Notes: generated by a model from the sequence alone, not told the origin. Shown: positions 39,556 through 49,593, counted from the stretch's first letter. The stretch: DNA of 64,000 bases from Spirochaetales bacterium (GCA_016935695.1 JAFGQL010000087.1:53598-117597); one strand, 5' to 3'. Made by a program: numbers and translations.

Positions 39556-41991
39556 ATGAAATTCGGACATTTTGACGACGACAAGCGGGAGTATGTAATA
39601 ACGGCCAACGAGCTGCCGTATCCCTGGATAAATTATCTTGGCAGCCAGGATTTCTTTTCCCTGATTTCGAATTCTGGGGGAGGGTATTCCTTTTATAAAG
39701 ACGCAAGGCTTCGGCGTCTGACCCGATACCGCTATAACAATGTGCCGGTGGACGACGGCGGACGGTATTTCTACATAAACGACGGCGGTACCGTCTGGAA
39801 TCCCGGCTGGAAACCAACGAAAACAGACCTGGATTCCTATGCCTGCAGGCACGGGCTGGGATACACCGTATTCGAAGCAGCCAAAAACGGTGTGGCGTCC
39901 AGCCTTGAGGTCTTCGTACCCCAGGACTATAACGGCGAGGTCCAGCGCCTGACCCTGCGGAATACCTCTTCCGCGGAAAAACAGCTGAAAGTTTTCTCCT
40001 TTATGGAGTGGTGCCTGTGGAACGCCTTTGATGATATGACGAACTTTCAACGGAATTTCTCTACAGGGGAAGTTGAAATAGAAAACTCAGTGATTTTTCA
40101 TAAAACCGAATACAGGGAACGGCGCAATCATTACGCATTCTACAGCGTGAACACCGATATCGACGGTTACGACACCGACCGTGAAAGCTTCCTGGGCCTG
40201 TATAACGGGTTTGACAAACCCCGGCGGGTTATGGAAGGATCGGCTTCGAACTCTAAAGCCGACGGATGGTCACCGGTCGCATCCCACTGCCTTTCAGTGG
40301 TTCTCAAACCCGGAGAGTCAAAGAGTTTCATTTTTATTCTCGGCTATGTGGAAAATCCCGAGAATAAAAAGTGGTCCGCGCCCGGTGTGATCAACAAGGA
40401 CGGCGCTTACCGGATGATAGATGCCTTTACAACCGACGCTCAGGTGGATGCCGCCCTTTCGGAGCTGAAAAACAGCTGGAACGCTCTTTTAGGCAATTTT
40501 TCTGTCTCGACCGAAGATGTCCATGTGAACCGGATGGTGAACATCTGGAACCAGTACCAGTGCATGGTCACCTACAACATGGCCAGGAGCGCTTCCTATT
40601 TTGAGTCGGGGGTCGGCAGGGGTATCGGATTCCGGGATACAAGTCAGGACATGCTCGGTTGTGTTCATCAGATCCCCGAACGCGCCAAGGCGCGGCTTAT
40701 AGACGTGGCGGCGACCCAGTTTGAAGACGGCGGATGCTACCATCAGTTTCAACCTTTGACGAAAAAGGGGAATGCCGATATCGGAGGCGAGTTCAACGAC
40801 GATCCGCTGTGGCTCATACTCGGGGTCGCCGGTTACATCAAGGAAACAGGCGATTTTGATTTCCTTAAAGCAGACATTCCTTTTGATAATGATGAACGCA
40901 ATACAGCGTCCATGTATGAACACCTCAAGCGGAGTTTTCACCATGTGACCGATAATCTCGGCCCTCACGGCCTTCCCCTCATTGGGCGGGCTGACTGGAA
41001 CGATTGTCTTAACCTGAACTGCTTTTCCACCACTCCTGACGAGTCTTTCCAGACAACCACCAGTAAGGACGGAAAAGTGGCCGAGTCGGTATTGATAGCC
41101 GGTATGTTTGTATACATCGGACCGGAGTATCTCAGGCTGTGCCGCCACATGGGTGATAGCGCCGAGGCTGAGTTTGCCGAAAAAGCCATTCATGCCATGG
41201 AAGAAACAGTCAAACGCCACGGCTGGGACGGCGAGTGGTACCTGCGTGCGTATGATGATTTCGGCAACAAGATAGGTTCCAAGGAATGTGAAGACGGCCA
41301 GATTTTCATCGAATCCCAGGGTTTCTGCTCGATGGCAAACATAGGGAAGGACAGGAATATGCCGCTCAAGGCCCTCGATGCGGTCAAGGAACGTCTGGAC
41401 ACTCCCTACGGTATAGTGCTTCTTAACCCCGCGTACAAAGACTATCATGTTGAATTGGGTGAAGTGAGTTCGTACCCGCCGGGATATAAGGAAAACGCCG
41501 GCATTTTCTGTCACAACAATCCGTGGATCATGATCGGGGAGGCGGTTGCAGGCCGCGGTGACATGGCGTTTGACTACTACAAGAAGATTTGCCCTTCCGC
41601 TTTGGAGGACATAAGCGAAATACACCGTCTGGAGCCCTACATCTATGCACAGATGATTGCCGGCAAAGACGCGAAACGTAAGGGTGAGGCGAAAAACTCC
41701 TGGCTCACCGGTACCGCCGCGTGGAACTTTGTTGCCGTTACCCAATGGATCCTCGGTATTCGCCCTTCCTACGACGGTCTCATTGTGGACCCGGTAATTC
41801 CTTCTGCCTGGAAGGGGTTTTCTGCCAAAAGGGTGTTTAGAGGAGCCATTTACGATATTACCGTGACGAATCCGAAGGGTGTGTCTTCCGGTATTGCCCA
41901 GATGAAGGTAGACGGAAAGGTCCTGGAGGAAAAGGTCATTCCTGTCGCAAAAAAAGGCAGCGCGGTTAAAGTGGAGATTACCCTGGGGTAG
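39556..41991 (+). CDS. GH94 cellobiose phosphorylase
   Basis: 811 residues from ATG 39556, preceded by GAGG. The N-terminal beta-sandwich (residues 1-270: [40 protein letters not shown]) is followed by the (alpha/alpha)6 barrel with [40 protein letters not shown] and [12 protein letters not shown], where Asp is the general acid of GH94 enzymes, and a C-terminal cap. It splits cellobiose with phosphate into glucose 1-phosphate and glucose, saving ATP. It has no signal peptide, so it works in the cytoplasm on imported cellobiose. Laminaribiose or chitobiose phosphorylase activity is less likely but not excluded. Ends at a strong terminator. Confidence 0.92.
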   Translation: MKFGHFDDDKREYVITANELPYPWINYLGSQDFFSLISNSGGGYSFYKDARLRRLTRYRYNNVPVDDGGRYFYINDGGTVWNPGWKPTKTDLDSYACRHGLGYTVFEAAKNGVASSLEVFVPQDYNGEVQRLTLRNTSSAEKQLKVFSFMEWCLWNAFDDMTNFQRNFSTGEVEIENSVIFHKTEYRERRNHYAFYSVNTDIDGYDTDRESFLGLYNGFDKPRRVMEGSASNSKADGWSPVASHCLSVVLKPGESKSFIFILGYVENPENKKWSAPGVINKDGAYRMIDAFTTDAQVDAALSELKNSWNALLGNFSVSTEDVHVNRMVNIWNQYQCMVTYNMARSASYFESGVGRGIGFRDTSQDMLGCVHQIPERAKARLIDVAATQFEDGGCYHQFQPLTKKGNADIGGEFNDDPLWLILGVAGYIKETGDFDFLKADIPFDNDERNTASMYEHLKRSFHHVTDNLGPHGLPLIGRADWNDCLNLNCFSTTPDESFQTTTSKDGKVAESVLIAGMFVYIGPEYLRLCRHMGDSAEAEFAEKAIHAMEETVKRHGWDGEWYLRAYDDFGNKIGSKECEDGQIFIESQGFCSMANIGKDRNMPLKALDAVKERLDTPYGIVLLNPAYKDYHVELGEVSSYPPGYKENAGIFCHNNPWIMIGEAVAGRGDMAFDYYKKICPSALEDISEIHRLEPYIYAQMIAGKDAKRKGEAKNSWLTGTAAWNFVAVTQWILGIRPSYDGLIVDPVIPSAWKGFSAKRVFRGAIYDITVTNPKGVSSGIAQMKVDGKVLEEKVIPVAKKGSAVKVEITLG

Positions 41992-42013
41992 CAGTATCCG
42001 CAGGCGAAAAGAA

Positions 42014-42044
42014 CGGCACCCGTTATTGGGTGCCGCTTTTTTTT
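42014..42044. terminator. Intrinsic terminator after the cellobiose phosphorylase gene
   Basis: CGGCACCC (42014-42021), six-base loop, GGGTGCCG (42028-42035), then C and eight T. It lies between convergent genes and may also end the folate transcript, though the opposite A-rich tract is short. Confidence 0.92.
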
Positions 42045-42061
42045 CTCCGATGCAGCAGGGT

Positions 42062-42625
42062 CTATTTCCCCGTATTGATCAGGTTGAGGAATTCCAGCCG
42101 GGTGGCTTCGTCATTATGGAAACTGCCCAGAACCGAGGACGTTGTCATGACCGAGTTCTGTTTCTCGACGCCCCTCATCATCATACAGAGGTGCTTGCAT
42201 TCCATGACAACTCCCACGCCTTCGGCATTTGTGGAATCCATCACTGCCCTGGCGATCTGTGCGGTCATCCGTTCCTGTATTTGCAGCCGTTTGGAATACA
42301 TATCGGCAATCCGGGCGAGTTTGCTCAGACCGAGCACTTTGTCCTTTGCGATGTAGCCGATATGTACTTTTCCATAGAAAGGCAGCATATGGTGCTCGCA
42401 GAGGCTGTATATTTCTATGTCCTTAATGATGATCATGTTGTTCGATTCGCTTTCAAAAACGGCGCCGTTAATGACCTCATCAAGGGACTGGCCGTAGCCT
42501 GCGGTAAGATCCAGCCAGGCTTTCGCAGCCCGCAGGGGTGTTTTAAGCAGTCCTTCCCGTGATGGGTCCTCTCCGATTTCCAAAAGAAGTTCATGTATAA
42601 GCGCGCTTACCCGTTCAATGTTCAT
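42062..42625 (-). CDS. folE: GTP cyclohydrolase I (FolE)
   Basis: 187 residues from ATG 42625 with GGAGG upstream; a longer start at 42655 lies within folK. Motifs: [20 protein letters not shown], the zinc-binding region [60 protein letters not shown]. Cys and His of CEHH and the later Cys bind zinc. It opens GTP to dihydroneopterin triphosphate, the first step to folate. It overlaps the end of folK and is the last gene of the cluster. Confidence 0.96.
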   Translation of the reverse strand: MNIERVSALIHELLLEIGEDPSREGLLKTPLRAAKAWLDLTAGYGQSLDEVINGAVFESESNNMIIIKDIEIYSLCEHHMLPFYGKVHIGYIAKDKVLGLSKLARIADMYSKRLQIQERMTAQIARAVMDSTNAEGVGVVMECKHLCMMMRGVEKQNSVMTTSSVLGSFHNDEATRLEFLNLINTGK

Positions 42626-43172
42626 GTCTGTCTGTGCCTCCGTATGCAGCATCACCGGCTATGGTGTGAAGTATACCCGTAAGGGGTGATTGTGTCATGG
42701 TATGAGAAGAGGTATCGACAAGGCGGGAAAGGGCTTGTGTGTCCCCCGGTACCACCAGGTCGGGAGCAAGTTCGAGCAAGGGGATGTAGATGAACGGCCG
42801 TTCATATATATCCGGATCCGGTATCTTTCTTTCTTTGTCAATAAGCTCATCGAACAAAAGAATGTCCAGGTCGATCTCCCGCGGTGCATGGGAATCAGTA
42901 CCGCGACGCCGTCCTATTTCATGTTCTATGTCTCTTAAATGCTGTTTGAGGGGATCCGGGTCTTCCGTTGTGTACAGCTGCCATACGCCGTTCACAAAAA
43001 GGGGATCCCCGGGCCTGCCCAGCGAAGGTGTTTCGTAATGGGTAGATACACGAATGCGCGTGCCTCCGGCGGGAATTCCTTTTTTGTAAAGTGCGCGAAG
43101 GGCCTGTGGTACATTAAGGTCCGGATGGAGATTTGATCCTGTTCCCAGATACACCAGGTGCGGCCAGGCCAT
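42615..43172 (-). CDS. folK: 2-amino-4-hydroxy-6-hydroxymethyldihydropteridine pyrophosphokinase
   Basis: 185 residues. [40 protein letters not shown] and [20 protein letters not shown] are the HPPK signature, with the DLDILL Asp pair binding Mg. It moves pyrophosphate from ATP to the pterin. The protein has an extended C-terminus ([20 protein letters not shown]) of about 30 residues. It starts three bases after folB and overlaps folE. Confidence 0.94.
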   Translation of the reverse strand: MAWPHLVYLGTGSNLHPDLNVPQALRALYKKGIPAGGTRIRVSTHYETPSLGRPGDPLFVNGVWQLYTTEDPDPLKQHLRDIEHEIGRRRGTDSHAPREIDLDILLFDELIDKERKIPDPDIYERPFIYIPLLELAPDLVVPGDTQALSRLVDTSSHTMTQSPLTGILHTIAGDAAYGGTDRHEH

Positions 43173-43175
43173 CTG

Positions 43176-43532
43176 CTACCGCGGCCTTGTAATTTCCACG
43201 GCCACGCTTTTCGCGAAGCGCAGGGCTCCCGGTTTGTCAATGCAGACCGTTGTTTTTTTCACGTGGGGGCTTTGAAGACACACGCGCGCGGTTTCTTCTG
43301 CAAGGGTTTCCAGAAGGTTGTAGGAGGAGGATTCAACAAGACGAATGATATTTTGTTTTATTTCCTTGTAGTTCGCGGTATCTGAGATGTTATCGCTTTC
43401 CGCAGCGGTCTTTGTATCGGTGAAGAGGGTTATATTCAGATGAATATCCTGTTTGTTTTTACGTTCATCGGGGTTAATCCCGATGATGGTACGTAAATGA
43501 AGGTCCCGGATGTAAATCCTGTCATAATCCAT
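43176..43532 (-). CDS. folB: Dihydroneopterin aldolase (FolB)
   Basis: 118 residues from ATG 43532, with GGGGAG before it. DRIYIRDLHLRTIIGINPDE, NISDTANYKEIKQNI, NLLETLAEETARVCLQSP and TVCIDKPGALRFAKSVAVEI match the FolB/FolX fold, with the Tyr and Glu active-site residues in place. It cuts the side chain of dihydroneopterin to make hydroxymethyldihydropterin for FolK. The start overlaps the end of the reductase gene upstream by 11 bases. A FolX-type epimerase cannot be ruled out. Confidence 0.92.
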   Translation of the reverse strand: MDYDRIYIRDLHLRTIIGINPDERKNKQDIHLNITLFTDTKTAAESDNISDTANYKEIKQNIIRLVESSSYNLLETLAEETARVCLQSPHVKKTTVCIDKPGALRFAKSVAVEITRPR

Positions 43533-44280
43533 AAAAACTCCCCTGTAGATGACGGCCGCCGTCAACAAAGACGACCTGGCCGGTGATGAAACTGTTTGTA
43601 AGAAGGAATATGAGTGTTTGAGTAATGTCCTCAAGGCTGCCTGTGGTATTCATGGGGTTCGTGTGGGACAGACGCGAAAGGTATTCTTCATCTTCTCCCG
43701 GTGGCGGCAAAATAAGGCCGGGTGCTATGGCGTTCACTTTTACCCGGGGCGCGAATTCCGCAGCCATCATGCGCGTAAGGGAAAAAAGGTTTTGCTTGCT
43801 CAGGTGGTAGGAAAGATGTTTTTTATCGTAGTCGGTTATACGGGTGTCAAGAAAGTTAATGATGTTCCCGTTGTTGAGCGAGGGCTGCCGGGAGTATAAA
43901 AGCCGCGACAGATACAGCGGCGCGGCGGTATGAATACGGAGGTTTTTCTCCAATGAGGCTATGTCAGCGGAAAACATGTCATCACCCCCGAAGGTGGATG
44001 CCGAGTTTATGAGGATGTCAACGCCGCCCCACAATGACAAGGATTTTTCCATGAGTTTGAACAAGGCCGGCTCTGAATTCAGATCGGCATGTATGGCTGC
44101 TGCCTCGCCAATTCTGCGTATCCGGCTGACTGTGTCTGCGGCTTCTTCGTCTGAATGGTGGTAGTGGACAATGACCCGTGCGCCGGCCTGGGCAAGGGAT
44201 AGTGCGCAGGCCCTTCCTATACGCCTGGCGGCGCCAGTAACCAATGCTGTTTTTCCAGAAAGGGGGGAATTATCCGACAT
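43522..44280 (-). CDS. Short-chain reductase resembling pteridine reductase/FolM
   Basis: 252 residues. SDR fold: TALVTGAARRIGRACALSLA with the TGxxxRIG form typical of pteridine reductases, LINSAS, and the active-site pair in HLSYHLSKQNLFSL (Tyr-x3-Lys). The Arg-Arg in GAARRIG favours NADPH. Its position with folB, folK and folE suggests that it reduces dihydromonapterin or dihydrofolate, as FolM or PTR1 do, but a fatty-acid type keto-reductase cannot be excluded. No Shine-Dalgarno; the -10 (TACATT) ends six bases before the ATG. Confidence 0.82.
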   Translation of the reverse strand: MSDNSPLSGKTALVTGAARRIGRACALSLAQAGARVIVHYHHSDEEAADTVSRIRRIGEAAAIHADLNSEPALFKLMEKSLSLWGGVDILINSASTFGGDDMFSADIASLEKNLRIHTAAPLYLSRLLYSRQPSLNNGNIINFLDTRITDYDKKHLSYHLSKQNLFSLTRMMAAEFAPRVKVNAIAPGLILPPPGEDEEYLSRLSHTNPMNTTGSLEDITQTLIFLLTNSFITGQVVFVDGGRHLQGSFYGL

Positions 44281-44286
44281 GGGTTA

Positions 44287-44316
44287 AATGTACCCAAAAA
44301 GAAGTCTATTTGTCCA
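44287..44316 (-). promoter_or_regulatory. Promoter of the folate cluster, adjoining the start codon
   Basis: On the minus strand TGGACA (44316-44311), 18-base spacer, TACATT (44292-44287). The first ATG is six bases on, so transcription is expected to begin at or very near the A of the ATG. Confidence 0.5.
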
Positions 44317-44407
44317 AGTAATTCGTGCCGCGGGATGTACAATCCTGTCCTTGATTCCCCTTTTTCAGTAAAGGCGCGTATACGCCTGAGTGACCAATAC
44401 TGCAGGA

Positions 44408-44920
44408 TTACAGGAATATCATCGCCCCAATACCGATCATATCGAGTTCTTCTGCAACACCGAGGCCCGAAACATCGGTGAAGTCGGTCATAGTCCGGTG
44501 GTATGCTTCAAGGCCGAGGGTTTCGGTGAGCTTCACATGGAATCCAAGACTATAGGAAGAACAATACTGCCGGAAACCTGCTTCTTCACCGTGGGCATAC
44601 AGCCGGTTCCAGTCTATGTCAAAGTAAAAGTTCCCCAAGGGAATCTGCAGTCCGAGGCCCCAGGAATACAGTCCAAGGGGTTTTATTTCATCTACATGAA
44701 GAAAGGCGTCTTCGCCGTATATTATGTTGGTGTACATGTCCACAGATGCTACAAATATTCCCCAGAAGCCGAAGTTGGCACCGAAAGAAACATTACTGTC
44801 CATATATTCATTGTCGTAAGGCGAATTGTACGCGGCGCTTAAAAAAAGACCTTCTTCCGCTATGGTAAAAAACGAAGCTGCAAGGACGAATAGCACTGTA
44901 AAAACTGTTTTTTTGATCAT
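44408..44920 (-). CDS. Exported beta-barrel-like outer-membrane protein
   Basis: 170 residues from ATG 44920 with GGAG before it. A signal peptide (IKKTVFTVLFVLAASFFTIA) is followed by alternating hydrophobic-polar strands with many Tyr and Phe (GANFGFWGIFVASVDMYTNI, LGLQIPLGNFYFDIDWNRLY, SLGFHVKLTETLGLEAYHRT) and a C-terminal Leu after Ile-Phe. This fits an eight-stranded outer-membrane barrel. Similar orphan proteins are common in spirochaetes; I do not recognise a family. It is transcribed alone, between the folate cluster and the divergent moxR. Confidence 0.65.
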   Translation of the reverse strand: MIKKTVFTVLFVLAASFFTIAEEGLFLSAAYNSPYDNEYMDSNVSFGANFGFWGIFVASVDMYTNIIYGEDAFLHVDEIKPLGLYSWGLGLQIPLGNFYFDIDWNRLYAHGEEAGFRQYCSSYSLGFHVKLTETLGLEAYHRTMTDFTDVSGLGVAEELDMIGIGAMIFL

Positions 44921-45039
44921 GGGATTCTCCTTCATACATACTGCTCTCAGATGTAACATCCACGGCGGGCATTTTTGTTCCTTCTTATGTTGTACAGCTC
45001 CCCTCGGCAGGAAGGCCGTCTTCCTGGGACTCTTTTTGC

Positions 45040-45068
45040 TTGACCTCCGGGTGCCCCCATACTATTCT
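45040..45068 (+). promoter_or_regulatory. Promoter of moxR, ten bases before the start codon
   Basis: TTGACC (45040-45045), 17-base spacer, TATTCT (45063-45068). Ten bases separate the -10 from ATG 45079, implying a leader of about four bases. Confidence 0.65.
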
Positions 45069-45078
45069 CATAGTCGCT

Positions 45079-46041
45079 ATGGATACGAATAACGAAACAG
45101 TTTCTCCTTGCGATGTAATGCAAGCCTTGAAAAATTCTATAAACCGTGTATTTGTCGGAAAGGAACATGCAGTGCATGCTCTTTGTCTCGGTTATTTATG
45201 CGGTCTGCACGTGTTGATTGAAGATATCCCGGGGGTGGGTAAAACGACACTTGCCAGAAGTCTGGCAAAAAGCGCGGGACTGGACTTTGGCCGGATACAG
45301 TTCACCCCTGATGTACTGCCAGGCGATATTATCGGCATGACAGTCTGGAGCCAGGAAAAGCGTGATTTCGTGTTCAAGCCAGGATCCATCATGCATCAGT
45401 TTATTCTTGCGGATGAAATAAACAGGGCGTCCCCCCGGACCCAGGCCGCTTTACTGGAGGCCATGCAAGAGCAGAGAGTTACAGTCGACGGTACAACATA
45501 CTCTCTGCCGGACATGTTTTTTGTACTGGCCACGCAAAACCCCGTTACCTTTGCGGGAACCTTTGCCCTTCCGGAAGCGGAAATCGACCGTTTCGGTATA
45601 TCCTTCTCCATGGGGTATCCGGCCCATGCAGACGAGGTTGACATTCTGTCGCGTTTCAAGGAAGAAAATCCGGAGGATGATCTTTCCGCTGTTATCAGTG
45701 TTCCGGATGTACTTTCAATCAGGACCCAGGTACGCGCAATGCATGTGTCGGCAAAAATCAAGTCCTATCTGGTGAATATCGCAAAGTCTACCAGAGAGAG
45801 CCGTCTTGTGAAACTCGGCATGAGTCCCAGGGCAACTCAGCATCTGATGCTGGCAAGTCAGGGTGAGGCCCTGTTTTCGGGCAGGCACTATGTCACGCCC
45901 GAAGATGTTCAGAATGTCGCCAGGTATGTGTTGGTCCACAGGATCAATCTTTCCGGTGAAGCCAGGATGGAAAACCTTACGGCGGAGAAAGTCGTACAGC
46001 AGATAATCGCCAAGGTGCCGGTACCGACAGGACTGGAATGA
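45079..46041 (+). CDS. MoxR-family AAA+ ATPase
   Basis: 320 residues from ATG 45079. Walker A IEDIPGVGKTTLARSLA, Walker B region HQFILADEINRASPRTQAAL, sensor 1 FVLATQNPVTFAGTFALPEA and sensor 2 in GMSPRATQHLMLASQ. MoxR proteins act as chaperones that assemble or activate metal-binding VWA/DUF58-type partners. The next genes encode DUF58 and transglutaminase-like proteins, the common three-gene unit. The frame is open upstream to 45040, but the promoter lies there. There is no Shine-Dalgarno. Confidence 0.93.
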   Translation: MDTNNETVSPCDVMQALKNSINRVFVGKEHAVHALCLGYLCGLHVLIEDIPGVGKTTLARSLAKSAGLDFGRIQFTPDVLPGDIIGMTVWSQEKRDFVFKPGSIMHQFILADEINRASPRTQAALLEAMQEQRVTVDGTTYSLPDMFFVLATQNPVTFAGTFALPEAEIDRFGISFSMGYPAHADEVDILSRFKEENPEDDLSAVISVPDVLSIRTQVRAMHVSAKIKSYLVNIAKSTRESRLVKLGMSPRATQHLMLASQGEALFSGRHYVTPEDVQNVARYVLVHRINLSGEARMENLTAEKVVQQIIAKVPVPTGLE

Positions 46042-46054
46042 CCACGGTGCGCCT

Positions 46055-47272
46055 GTGAAAAGTCTTGTTATTGCCTGGGGCAAAGCCGGTATGCTGCTCT
46101 TCGGCGGAGCTGTCCTCTGGCTTGCAGGCGTATACCTGGGCGGAATATTCATGTTTTTATTTCTATTCTATACCGGACTGCTCGGGTTTTCCCTGGTTCA
46201 GGTACTCGTATCATTGAGTGTAATAAAAATATACCAGAGTTTCAGTACTGAACATCCCATTAAGGGCGAGGGGATCGGGTTTTCCCTTGTTTTGGCAAAT
46301 GAATCCTTATTGCCGGGATGCAGACTCAAGATGAAATACCGTCATGTCCAGCCGGGAGTCACAGTTCGCGATGACGGCAGGGAGCTCTATCTGGGTATTG
46401 GTAAAGAGTATAAAAGCCGTTTTGAAGTACACTGCCCTTACCGGGGTATTTATACTATAGGTCTTGAATATCTTGAGTTTTCTGATCTCACGGGTTTCCT
46501 ACATGTACGTAAATCCGTTGAATACCGGACTTTTTATGTTTTACCCAGGGTCATCCGTATCGTCTCTCCTTTAAAGAGTATCGGAAACAGGTATTCCGCC
46601 TGTTCTTCGAATATTGGCACCGAGCAGGATTTTGGACAGTTTGAGAGTTTCAAGCCCTACCGGGAGGGGGAATCTGTTCGTCACATTTCCTGGAAGAAAT
46701 TCATTACGACCGGTCAGCCCTTACTGAAAGAATACGGAAAAACCTCGGAACCGGGGATGCGGATATATCTGGATACACGGCGGACCAGGGACAGCTTTCG
46801 TAATTTTCTGGAAATGGAAGACTGCTCGATCGAAATATTGGTCGCCTTTGTGAAATACTGCATAGACGCGTCGATACCGGTGAGTGTGAGAGGGGCAGGG
46901 CGACATGATTTTGATTTCCGCTATGCCTCGGGAGAAGATGCACAGCTGTTTCACGTGTTCCACAAACACACCCGCGAAATCGATTTTTCTCCCCATTCGG
47001 TATCGCCGCTGGCTCTGTTTGAGTCTGATACGGAACTGGAAGGGGAGTGGGGCGGTTCGGTCGTGTTCATCACATGTCATAACGACATGGAAATCTATGA
47101 TTTCATTGAACGAAACGCACGCGGGTTGTTCGCGGTAATTGTCAACCAGAGCGGCTTTACCGATACGGAAATCCGGCAGAATGTCCGTTATTTTGAATAT
47201 CTCAGAGACAGGGGAGCGAAGATCTTTACTGTGACGGGAGCGGACACTATCGCGGAGGATTTGGCGCGATGA
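46055..47272 (+). CDS. DUF58 family membrane-associated protein
   Basis: 405 residues from GTG 46055. Two N-terminal membrane helices (about 10-55) precede a beta-sandwich part and the DUF58 core: DFGQFESFKPYREGESVRHI, then SWKKFITTGQPLLKEYGK and a VWA-like Asp (MRIYLDTRRT). DUF58 proteins are the usual client of MoxR. The metal-binding DxSxS is replaced by DTRRT. It overlaps the start of the transglutaminase gene by four bases (ATGA). Biochemical role unknown; perhaps envelope stress or cell-wall assembly. Confidence 0.87.
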   Translation: MKSLVIAWGKAGMLLFGGAVLWLAGVYLGGIFMFLFLFYTGLLGFSLVQVLVSLSVIKIYQSFSTEHPIKGEGIGFSLVLANESLLPGCRLKMKYRHVQPGVTVRDDGRELYLGIGKEYKSRFEVHCPYRGIYTIGLEYLEFSDLTGFLHVRKSVEYRTFYVLPRVIRIVSPLKSIGNRYSACSSNIGTEQDFGQFESFKPYREGESVRHISWKKFITTGQPLLKEYGKTSEPGMRIYLDTRRTRDSFRNFLEMEDCSIEILVAFVKYCIDASIPVSVRGAGRHDFDFRYASGEDAQLFHVFHKHTREIDFSPHSVSPLALFESDTELEGEWGGSVVFITCHNDMEIYDFIERNARGLFAVIVNQSGFTDTEIRQNVRYFEYLRDRGAKIFTVTGADTIAEDLAR

Positions 47273-49593
47273 CTGCTTTTGTATTGAGTGTGTATATTCT
47301 CTGGATTTCCGCCGCCAGGGTATTCTCCCGGCGCCTGTACCCTTTTCGGGCGGTTGTTGCTTTTGGTACCGGTTTTTTGCAATGGTTTTTCCTGTACCGC
47401 CTGGTACTGGGGCTGGACGCCATTCCCTGGGATGAATTGCCGTTGTTCAGCGGCGGGTTTCCGTATCTGAATTCCCACCCGGTAACAGGCTTGGTTATAG
47501 CTTTTGTGTTATTTGTTACCGCAAGCATTATGTATTTCCGGTTTGAGACGGTGAATACTTTCCATAAAGGCATTGGAGCTCTTAAGGTGGCAGCGGGGCT
47601 TGTGTTGAGCACCTTTGTTCCTGTATATATCTGCACTGCCTACAAAGCTGATTATGCCATACATGCATTTCTCGCGGGATATATTGCTGTGAATCTTTTA
47701 TGGTATATACGCCGCATACACCGGACTTTTGCTGTGGTTGCCATCCTTTCAGGTGTAATCACCGCGGTCCTGGGAGTAAGCGCCCTCGCAGGTATCATCA
47801 TTACACCGCTTTCCGCGTTTCTTGCTTGGTTTGATCTGCTGAGTGAATCCCAAGCCGGGGGGCTGGTTCCTCTGTTGTTCGCTGTGACCGGCGGGGCGTT
47901 TTCTTCTGTTCTTGGAGGTATGAGCTACCGGCGCGGATATGCCGGCCCCTTGTTGGGAAATATCCTTGTGTTACTGGTTCTTTTGGCGGTGATTCATCAG
48001 AGCGTAATACTGGCTGTTGCCGCCGCGGCAGTAATGCTGTTTTCCTTGTTGTTCCTTGCCTCCCGGAGAAAAACCGGCTTTGTTTCCCGGTCGCTCCAAT
48101 CTGTGGCCGCGGTGGCAGCGGTTTCCGCTCTCATTGCTTTGCCGTTCAGTCTCGGCTACACAGTCCGGGGCAGCAGATTTGTGGACAACAGTCTCTCCCC
48201 CTGGCTCAAAAACATGACGGTGGCCGCTTTTCCCGGCTTTCCGTTTCTGTACAATATCGAAGGCTACGGCTACAGCTTTAACCAAAGGACAATAGGGGGA
48301 AAACCCGCTCTTTCAAAGCGGGCGGTGTTTACGGTGGAGGCCCCGAGAAGCTCGGTTCTCTATCTGCGGACCGAATCCTATGACTCGTATAACGGTAAGG
48401 GGTGGGAGCAGTCCCCCCGGTTGCTTCAAGCGGCGGTTGAAAATAAAGACACACCGTACTTTATTCCGCTGCGGAACACCGCCGCCTATGAGCGGGTATG
48501 CAGCATTACTGTTCATACAGATTTTTTTGATAAGCTGCCTCATACCCTCAGCGCGTACACTTTCAGTTCCATACGCGAACAGATCCAGACCCTGCAGCGA
48601 GCCGATGTAGCGGTGGGTTTTCTGCCCGAGAAACCCCTTGTACGGGATAATGTGCTGAATGTGTACCGCAATGAGACTGAACCGGAAAGCCTTCGGTTCC
48701 GGGATTCCTTTCTTGCAGTACCGCCGGACATTCCGGAGGAAGTTGTATCCCTCGCCCAACGGCTCGGGTCGGGTATCGCCGGGGAACCGAGGAAAATTCT
48801 GTCCAATATCGAGACCTACCTGGCACAGAATTATACCTATTCCCTGGAAGTTACTTATATTCCGAGGGAGGCCATCGATGCCACATGGCATTTTCTGTTT
48901 AATTCCGAAACCGGGTACTGTACACATTTTGCTACCGCCTATGCCCTGCTGGCCAGACTGAACGGGATACCGGCGCGTTACGTTTCCGGGTTTCTTGTTT
49001 ATTTGCCGAAGGATGCTGACAGAACGGTAGTGACCGGCTTGTCGGCCCACGCCTGGCCGGAGGTATGGATTGACGGATCGGGCTGGATTACCAAAGAAGC
49101 TACTCCTCCTATGAATCCCGATGTCCGGCAGGAATTCCTGTACTACGGCGACTATCTGTCCGGTTCGTCATATACGTCACGGCAGTTGTCCGAGATGCTG
49201 GAAAACACGGATGTCGTATTTGAGGAAGAAGAGCAAAAAGGGCTGGATATCCCTGGATATGCGCTGGTACTTTTTCTGACAGGCGTGTTCATCGCTGCCT
49301 GTATATTCCTGGTGCCCAGGCTCGCTTCCATCATGCCGAGTATGGATCCGTCTGTAGAAATCCGCAGGTTACTTAAGAGAGTCGTCAGGTATTACCGCAT
49401 GTACGGATTTCCCCCGCCGTCTTACGGAGGTTGGGAAGCCTGGGGACGGCGTATTGCCGAGGCCAGGAAGGAGAACACAGCGGTGGCGGTCCGAATTTCT
49501 ATGATTGCTTCCAGGCTTTTCTACGGTGATCGCCCGCCCTGCGGCAGAGACCGGAAATATATTAAACTGTTCATACGGAGGGGGTTTCAGTGA
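47269..49593 (+). CDS. TgpA-like membrane transglutaminase-domain protein
   Basis: 774 residues. About eight N-terminal membrane helices (residues 1-280), an extracytoplasmic region and the transglutaminase-like core near 540-600: FNSETGYCTHFATAYALLAR (catalytic Cys), RYVSGFLVYLPK and GLSAHAWPEVWIDGSGWITK (His, Asp). A final membrane helix at about 660-680 leads to a cytoplasmic DUF4129-like end (RLLKRVVRYYRMYGFPPPSY). Proteins of this plan join MoxR and DUF58 in a conserved cluster. The acceptor is unknown; proteolysis or cross-linking at the envelope is possible. About 97 bases follow before hrpA with no clear terminator. Confidence 0.9.
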   Translation: MTAFVLSVYILWISAARVFSRRLYPFRAVVAFGTGFLQWFFLYRLVLGLDAIPWDELPLFSGGFPYLNSHPVTGLVIAFVLFVTASIMYFRFETVNTFHKGIGALKVAAGLVLSTFVPVYICTAYKADYAIHAFLAGYIAVNLLWYIRRIHRTFAVVAILSGVITAVLGVSALAGIIITPLSAFLAWFDLLSESQAGGLVPLLFAVTGGAFSSVLGGMSYRRGYAGPLLGNILVLLVLLAVIHQSVILAVAAAAVMLFSLLFLASRRKTGFVSRSLQSVAAVAAVSALIALPFSLGYTVRGSRFVDNSLSPWLKNMTVAAFPGFPFLYNIEGYGYSFNQRTIGGKPALSKRAVFTVEAPRSSVLYLRTESYDSYNGKGWEQSPRLLQAAVENKDTPYFIPLRNTAAYERVCSITVHTDFFDKLPHTLSAYTFSSIREQIQTLQRADVAVGFLPEKPLVRDNVLNVYRNETEPESLRFRDSFLAVPPDIPEEVVSLAQRLGSGIAGEPRKILSNIETYLAQNYTYSLEVTYIPREAIDATWHFLFNSETGYCTHFATAYALLARLNGIPARYVSGFLVYLPKDADRTVVTGLSAHAWPEVWIDGSGWITKEATPPMNPDVRQEFLYYGDYLSGSSYTSRQLSEMLENTDVVFEEEEQKGLDIPGYALVLFLTGVFIAACIFLVPRLASIMPSMDPSVEIRRLLKRVVRYYRMYGFPPPSYGGWEAWGRRIAEARKENTAVAVRISMIASRLFYGDRPPCGRDRKYIKLFIRRGFQ

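Noticed and set aside
40489..41745. 418-codon open frame on the minus strand
   Set aside because: Antisense shadow of the GH94 gene, which has clear catalytic motifs on the plus strand.
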